Source: Chelonoidis abingdonii
Lineage: Eukaryota; Chordata; Testudines; Testudinidae
Length of the DNA stretch: 64,000 bases
Reading direction: 5' to 3'
NCBI RefSeq assembly: GCF_003597395.2
Contig: NC_133771.1
Coordinates: 60,989,099 to 61,053,098, forward strand
Shown one piece after another: positions 58,262 through 64,000 of this stretch. Position numbers and translations under genes: made by a program. Position 1 is the stretch's first letter, and every line of letters starts with the position of its first letter. The notes under the pieces are model-generated. The model saw only the letters and a list, made by a program, of their open reading frames with translations. It had not been told where the DNA came from and searched no databases.

Positions 58262-60130
58262 TTTTTGAAAAAATCTTCATAGATCCCAAGGCCAGAAGGA
58301 AACATTGTGATTATCTAGTCTGACCTCCTGAATAACACAGGCCATAGAACTTCCCTGAAAAAATTCCTAGACCATATCTTTTAGAAAAACATCCAATCTT
58401 GATTTAAAAGTAGCCTGTGATGGAGAATCCACCATAACCCTTGGTAAGTTGTTCCAATGGTTAATTACATACATGGTTAAAAATCTACACCTTACTTCCA
58501 GCGTGAATTTGTCTAGCTTCAACTTTTAGCCATTGGGTCATGGATCGTGTTCTAGCCATTGGATCATACCTTTCACTGCTAGACTGAAGAGTCCGTTATT
58601 AAATATTTGTTTTCCATGTACAAATCATTATCAAGACACTTCTTAACCTTCTCTTTGTTAAGCTAAATTGACTGAGCTCCTTGAGGCTACCATCATAAAC
58701 CATGTTTTCAACATCCTTCCTGAAGTGTGGACACCAGAGCTGGAAACAGTATTCCAGTAGTGGTCAAACTTTCTACTCCTACTTGAATGTCCTATGTTTA
58801 TGCATGCGAGGATCACATTAGCCTTTTTGACCACAACGTCACACTGGGAGCGCATGTTGAGCTGATTATGCACCAAGAGCCCCAAATCTTTTTCAGAGTC
58901 AGTGTTTCCCAGGATAGAGTCCCCTATCCTATAAGTAAGGCCTACATTGTTTGCTCCTATATGTATATATTTACATTTAACCATATTAAAACACATATTG
59001 TTTGCTTGAGGCCAGACTACCAAGTGACAAGATTGCTCTGTATTGGTGGCCAATCCTCTTTATTATTTACCATTCCGTCAATTTTCATGTCATCCGGAAA
59101 TTTTATCACTGATGATTTTATGTTTTCTTCCAGATCATTGATAAAAACAGTTCAATATTGCAGGGCCAAGAACTGATCCCTGAGGAGCCCCACTGGTAAC
59201 ACACCCCACAACGATGACTTTTGCATTTTGAGACCTATCAGTTAGTAAACTTTTAATCCATCTAAGTGTACCATGTTAATTTGATATTGTTCTGGCTTTT
59301 TAAAACTCAAAATGTGGTGGAGCACCAAATGATACACCTTACAGAAGGCTAATATATTACATCAACACTATTACCTTTATCAATCAAATTGTGATATCAT
59401 CAAAAAGATATCAGATTAGTTTGACCAGATCTATTTTCCATGAACCTATGTTGATTTGCATTAATCGTGTTACTCTCCTTTAATTCTTTGTCAATTGAGT
59501 CCAGTATCAGCCACTTCTTTATCTTGCCCAGGATCAGTCAGATTGACAGGCTTATAATTATCTGGATCATCCAATTTACCCTTTTTAAATATTGGCACAA
59601 AATTAACATTCTTTCAATCTTCTGGAATTTTCCCAGTGTTGCAAGGCATTTTCAAAACTCAACATTAATGGACCAGTGAACTCCTCAGCCAGATCTTTTA
59701 AAACTCTTGGATGCAAGTTATCTGGACCTGTTGATTTAAAGCTGTCTAACTTTTTAGTGGGTTCTGTTTAACATCCTCCAGAGATACCAGTGAAACAAAG
59801 TGTTATCACCATAAAATGTGGCTACATCATTTGCTTTTTGCACAAATACAGAACAGAAATATTTCTGCAAATACTTCTGCCTTTTCTGAACTATTATTGA
59901 TAATTGTATCATTTCCATTGAGTTACAGACAAATATCATTGTTTAGTAATGGACCAATAACATTTATGTTCTTAATATACTTTAAAAACACCATTTGACT
60001 GTCCTTAACTTTGCTGGCTATAGATTGATTTGTGTCCGCTCCTCTTATTAATTTTCTATGATTCCTAGCTTCTGATTTTTATTTATTAATATCAACTTCT
60101 TGCCTCACACTTTTCTATCTCTTTATCAGA
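58262..60130 (-). mobile_element. CR1 LINE, long 3' part, minus strand
   Basis: The 3' UTR lies at left (58262-58700) and the ORF2 reverse transcriptase region to the right. The minus-strand open frame 58658-59053 contains MCFNMVKCKYIHIG and EKDLGLLVHNQLNM, the CR1 thumb/C-terminal signature (W-x-M-x-F-N-x-x-K-C-K, E-K-D-L-G-V-x-V). The plus CR1 copies at 19890-21595 match it in reverse. Many stops and indels make it dead; it is 5'-truncated, as most CR1 copies are. The right limit is where similarity fades, around 60130. Confidence 0.9.
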
Positions 60131-60345
60131 AGATTCAAAAACAGGCTTATCTTTCACTGGAAGATACTTAATCAGGCAAATGTATTCTATACCCCTCCAC
60201 ATTTCTATTCCTATCATACGTCTCATGCATTCGTTGATGTTTATAATGCTTCCCAGTTTGTGGAGTTCTATTTAGCTCTCACATCTTGTTTTAATGTGTG
60301 GATGGTTTGAACTATGTTTTTCTTCTAAAGAAGTTTAAGATTTTT
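60131..60345. other. Unassigned, perhaps more decayed CR1
   Basis: No motif is recognisable. Confidence 0.3.
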
Positions 60346-60349
60346 ATGG

Positions 60350-60612
60350 AATTGAGGGATGTCTATACTACAAGCGCTACAGTGGCACCATTGTTATGCT
60401 GCTATAGTGTAGACACTTGCTGCAGTGATGGAATTGATTTTTCTGTTGCTGTAATAAATCCAACCCCTCAAGAAGCAGTAGCTAAGTCGTCCGTCAACCT
60501 AGTGATGTCTACACAGGGACTTAAGTCGGCTTAACTATGTCTTTCAGGGTGTGTGCATTTTTCACAACTCTGAGCAACATAATGAGGTTGACCTAAATTT
60601 TAGGTATAGACC
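60350..60612 (+). mobile_element. Hairpin-rich MITE
   Basis: It begins GATGTCTATACTACAAGCGC and ends TTTAGGTATAGACC, so the ends are complementary. Inside are two further hairpins: GCAGTGATGGAA/TTCTGTTGCTGT, and ACTATGTCTTTCAGGGTGTG with CACAACTCTGAGCAACATAA. A second copy, reversed and interrupted, is at 30945-32097. It is a non-autonomous DNA element; the superfamily was not determined. Confidence 0.75.
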
Positions 60613-63208
60613 ATCAGTCAGCCTGTACAAGGTTACTAAAATGGGTACTGTCAGATGGCATATAATACTGACATAATTATTAACAAAACTGTGCACCAGC
60701 TTCTAAATGTATTTGCTATGTATTTACTCTATCAGCTTATTCTAAAGAAGTCCCATGGTAGACTTTGTGCTTGATGTAGTAATATATTGGTCACTATAAT
60801 TCCTTTAGGAAGGAATCCTAATGATAAGTTGAAGCACATATAGTAAAATGTTATACAATTGTATGTGTATTATTTATTAAACGAATCTTTACGTGACACA
60901 ATCACTCTCTTTTATATTTTATATTACTAACTTTGACACAGTTTCAGCAATGTGCAGGGTGTAAATTGAGTGTTGGCTTTTCGATAGCCACGGTCATGCT
61001 GTGCAGCAAAGAGCATGGCAGATAGCCCCAAGCCAAGTTTCAGCAATTGCAGTGATCCTTCCTGAGTACTCAGGATCTTCTCAAGTGTTAACTATGGGGC
61101 TTTCCTTGACTGGGCTGGTGTCGATATTAAAGTTCGTGAGGCAGACAGATTCTCTTTATGAGAAACCCACTTCCTGAGTATACTCTTCATCTCCGTTACT
61201 GGCATATCTACACTGCAGCTGGTTCATTACATGTGTAATAATTAGTTCCAGGTATCTATAGCTCAGTATGTTTGGGTTTTTTTTATTTTAAATGGCAAAA
61301 TTTGTTCTGGGTAAAGTAGGAAACAGTCATCTACATTTAAGCTTTTTGCAAAGCAAATGGTCTCTCAGAGAGTTCATGATTATCATTAACTTGTCTGATT
61401 TTCTTCTTCCATAAGGTTCCCTGCCACCCCTATTTTCTGTTATACCAGAAAATTGTTGTTTCCATGGCACTTTCCGAGCTCATTGAGTGTGGATTGAACC
61501 ACACCCTAGCAAGGCCCCATCTTCCAGTTTCTAGTAGCATATTCCCTTTTCTCCTCCTCCCACTTAAATATGTATTGTTCAGATTCAGATTCCAGAGATA
61601 CCCAATGTATCAGCTGCTCCTACCAGTTGTGCTCAGAGCACTGAGAAGGCCACATACATTCCTCTGGGTTACTCCTCAGTATGAGACACCTGACTTGGGT
61701 TCACTTTGTTGTACTCTTATATCTCTTTGAAGAGGGGAGAGGGAAAGAATTGCTTGCCTTCCCTTGCTGCTAGGCCAGTGAAGAGATCACTCTTCCTCAC
61801 TCTCTCCTACAGTCTGGGCACAGCTAACACTGTCCTCCTCCCTGTAACATGGCCTCTTTTATCAAGCTAGTCAGCTGATTGACCAATTAATTCCTTAACT
61901 GACTCAGCCTTCCTATCTCCTCAATCAGCCCTTGCTGGGGAAACTAATTGAGGCTACAGTCATGAGAGTGCTGACCCATCTGTCAAGCCTTAGCAATCTG
62001 TAACAGGTTTACAGCTGGATTTGCAATCAATGCTCTCTGATTTTTCAGAACAGCTCAGTAGTTGCTTGTTGTAGAAGAGTGGACATTTTCTTTTATTCGT
62101 GATCTTTTCCACGCAAATCAATAACTCCCCAGGAATGCTCATATACTTAGCTTTTACTGCTATATATGCCCCCACACAACACACAACACTCAAATTTAGT
62201 TTCCAGGCCCACACGCTAGACTTTCCAAAAATGAGTACTCCCTCTCTCAGGGCCAGATGGAGCCACATTTACTCCCCTTGAATATTACTCTACTCTATGA
62301 AGTGTCTCATTATATGTTGTTTGAGAATTGGGCCCCCAGTCTTTGATACCACTTGGCCTAAATTGCTACTTCATTGAAAAATCGGCATGAGGAAACTTGG
62401 TGTAGGGGCAGTTCTGTAGGCCCCAGTCAAACTATTCAGTCAGCATGGGAACAGGTTTGTCCACTGCTAGAATGAGCTGCTGCCTTCAGATCCCAGGAGT
62501 ATCCTGGGATTCACAGGAGTCAAGGATCCTCCATGGGGATGCTCTGTTCCTCTCAACTGGCTATGGTTCTATGTGCTCTTCCTGCCCCCTGGCATCATGA
62601 CTTCAACTGATTCAAGCTAACAGGCTCTTGCCTGGTGGCAGCTGTCATGAAGAGCCATTTAGAGTGGGGCACACACTGGGCAATGGGCTCCACGGCCTGC
62701 CTCCAGCCTGAGCTCCACCCTCTGCCTACTTCCCTCTGCCAAATCCCAGAAGGTGGGGGGGTTCATAATGGTGACGGACATCTCTCCCCTTTGCATAAGA
62801 CAGGGGAAATCTGACCGTGGAGAGCCCCATCTGCACACAGTAACATGATCTCTGCTTTACAAAACATTCAAAATTGAGAGCGCAATTTGGGGAAGGAAAG
62901 GGAAGAGAGAGGGGAAAAAATGGTAGATGCAGTTTTCCTGTCTGGTGAGCCTGCTGATACTTCAAAATTCATTCATTGTGTATGAAACTCCATTGAGCTC
63001 AACAGAGTCACATCCTGGATGAATTTGGTCCATACTGGTGGGTTTCTTTTTTCTAAAGTCTCATTCATTGCCTTAAAATACTAAACCAATGCCAGCTCCT
63101 GCTCTCAGCTACATCAGTGTAAATGTAAATTAATTCCACCAGCTTCAGTGGAGTGATTCTAAATATAGGTAAGTGAAAGCAGAATCTGGTCACCAAATTA
63201 TATCCATG
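60613..63208. other. No gene seen
   Basis: About 2.6 kb. The 61480-61990 part is CT-rich and LTR-like in style, but without readable ends. Palindromic-family traces are at about 62980-63040 and 63105-63200. Open frames are under 95 codons and show no domain. Confidence 0.4.
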
Positions 63209-63216
63209 TTGAAGGG

Positions 63217-63427
63217 CAATTAGAGAGACCACGTGGGTGATGGGATATCCAACTTCTGTCAATGAAAGAGAGAAGCTTTTGAGCTTACATAGAGCTCTTC
63301 TTCAGCCCTGTGTAAGTTTGAAAGCTTTTCTCTCTCAACCAACAGAAGTTGGTCCAATAAAAGATGTCACCTCACCCATCTTGTCTCTCTAATATTTTGG
63401 GACCAACATGGTTACAATAATACTGCA
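63217..63427 (+). mobile_element. PLE pLTR insertion, second lineage, inverted pair (copy 6)
   Basis: Direct repeat TTGAAGGG (63209-63216, 63428-63435). The left part 63217-63305 is reversed and ends at a hammerhead-like core; the right part 63306-63427 is forward: GTGTAAGTTTGAAAGC, CAACAGAAGTTGGTCC, CACCCATCTTGTCTCTC and GGGACCAACATGGTTAC. The two halves form a long imperfect inverted repeat. It is the same lineage as 49574-49690. Confidence 0.82.
63270..63305 (-). ncRNA. Hammerhead-like motif, second lineage
   Basis: Minus strand: CTGAAGA (63299-63305, fits CUGANGA), stem II AGAGCTC...AAGCTC-like, then AAAA where GAAA is expected, then GCTT. The forward half to the right keeps GAAAGC. It is degenerate; the stem III pairing is not clear. 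Confidence 0.5.
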
Positions 63428-63435
63428 TTGAAGGG

Positions 63436-63893
63436 GTAAAAAAATAGATAAAATAGACCCTGTTTTTCTTTGTAGGTGACTTGATCATCATTTCTAAGTA
63501 TGCAGACTTATAGAGTACACTGTTGGCACTTAACGTATAGGAACAATGCTAATAACAATAGTAATATACTTATGCACCATGCTGTAGCTATATTAAAATT
63601 GCCAAGAGCCATGACTATTCTTGAATGTATTCTTCTGAAAGATTAATTTTAACACTGCACACAACTTGAAAAAATTATAGAGTTATTAAAGGCTTATTTG
63701 GCTATTATTTTGCTGTTTACTTGTCAATCACTTTCACAGCATCCCATCTTTTTGCTTCTTCCAGCAATAAGTCATAATCCTGTGTTTATGGTTGCAGTCT
63801 GTCGCTACAAAAGGATTGAGAGGTCCCAAATTCAGCATTGTGAGTTCACCATAGAATGAACTGCTGAGAGAAAATAGTTTAGGAGAGAGCAGG
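63436..63893. other. No feature recognised
   Basis: AT-rich sequence without gene or repeat I can name. Confidence 0.4.
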
Positions 63894-64000
63894 TGTCATA
63901 AATGGATAGGTAAGGTAAGGGTTAAGTTTCTTTTACCTGGAAAGGGTAACCAAACACCTGACCAGAGGACCAATCAGAGAACTGGATTGTTTAAAGTCAG
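63894..64000 (-). mobile_element. LTR, TGTCA/TGACA family, copy 6 (cut by window end)
   Basis: TGTCATAAATGGATAGG, AAGGGTTAAGTTTCTTTTAC and CACCTGACCAGAGGACCAAT are the reverse complement of the 3' end of the LTRs at 9523, 34879 and 45753. The rest lies beyond the window. Confidence 0.9.

Noticed and set aside
1..64000. Operons, bacterial promoters, riboswitches, prophage or CRISPR
   Set aside because: Composition, repeats and lack of coding density show vertebrate nuclear DNA; none of these features is present.

Overview
This 64-kb window looks like AT-rich vertebrate nuclear DNA. I read it as sauropsid and most likely turtle (Testudines). The basis is its mix of interspersed repeats: several CR1 LINE copies, Penelope-like elements (PLEs) with hammerhead-type terminal repeats, hAT-type MITEs with 8-bp target duplications, and a solo-LTR family bounded by TGTCA/TGACA. 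The turtle assignment rests on recalled repeat families and was not checked against a database. I found no convincing host protein-coding exon, tRNA, rRNA or CpG-island promoter. The coding traces I recognise are all transposon remnants. The window is best described as an intergenic or intronic repeat landscape.

Layout. 0-8.4 kb: mostly unique AT-rich DNA with the decayed 3' part of a hAT-type transposase gene (about 4.4-5.06 kb). 8.4-10.4 kb: a non-LTR reverse transcriptase fragment next to a 25-base gap, then a solo LTR. 12.9-17.6 kb: a dense repeat block holding a PLE 3' end, a hAT MITE, an LTR carrying a second MITE, a Ty3/gypsy reverse transcriptase remnant, a CR1 piece, a PLE GIY-YIG remnant, a tiny inverted PLE insertion and another MITE. 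19.9-21.6 kb: a CR1 interrupted by a MITE and by an LTR, with an 810-base assembly gap. 24.9-25.2 kb: another MITE. 30.4-32.1 kb: nested MITE/LTR/MITE. 34.8-36.2 kb: a CR1 split by a solo LTR. 39.1-46.6 kb: LTRs, old CR1 fragments and an LTR-like repeat with internal low-complexity arrays. 48.4-49.7 kb: two short PLE insertions with inverted 5' parts. 51.4-52.3 kb: a second-family solo LTR. 55.6-58.1 kb: the most complete PLE, grossly rearranged. 58.3-60.1 kb: a long CR1 on the minus strand. 60.3-60.6 kb: a hairpin-rich MITE. 63.2-63.4 kb: another inverted PLE terminal-repeat insertion. 63.9 kb to the end: the start of one more LTR.

The most coherent signal is the PLE set. Six insertions can be delimited by direct repeats of 8-14 bp. 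Five of them contain an inverted segment joined to a forward 3' segment, and five carry a recognisable, mutated hammerhead ribozyme core in the terminal repeat. This is consistent with target-primed reverse transcription followed by twin priming or template jumping. Hammerhead motifs in PLEs are already known; the set of dated-by-TSD inverted insertions is the part most worth follow-up.
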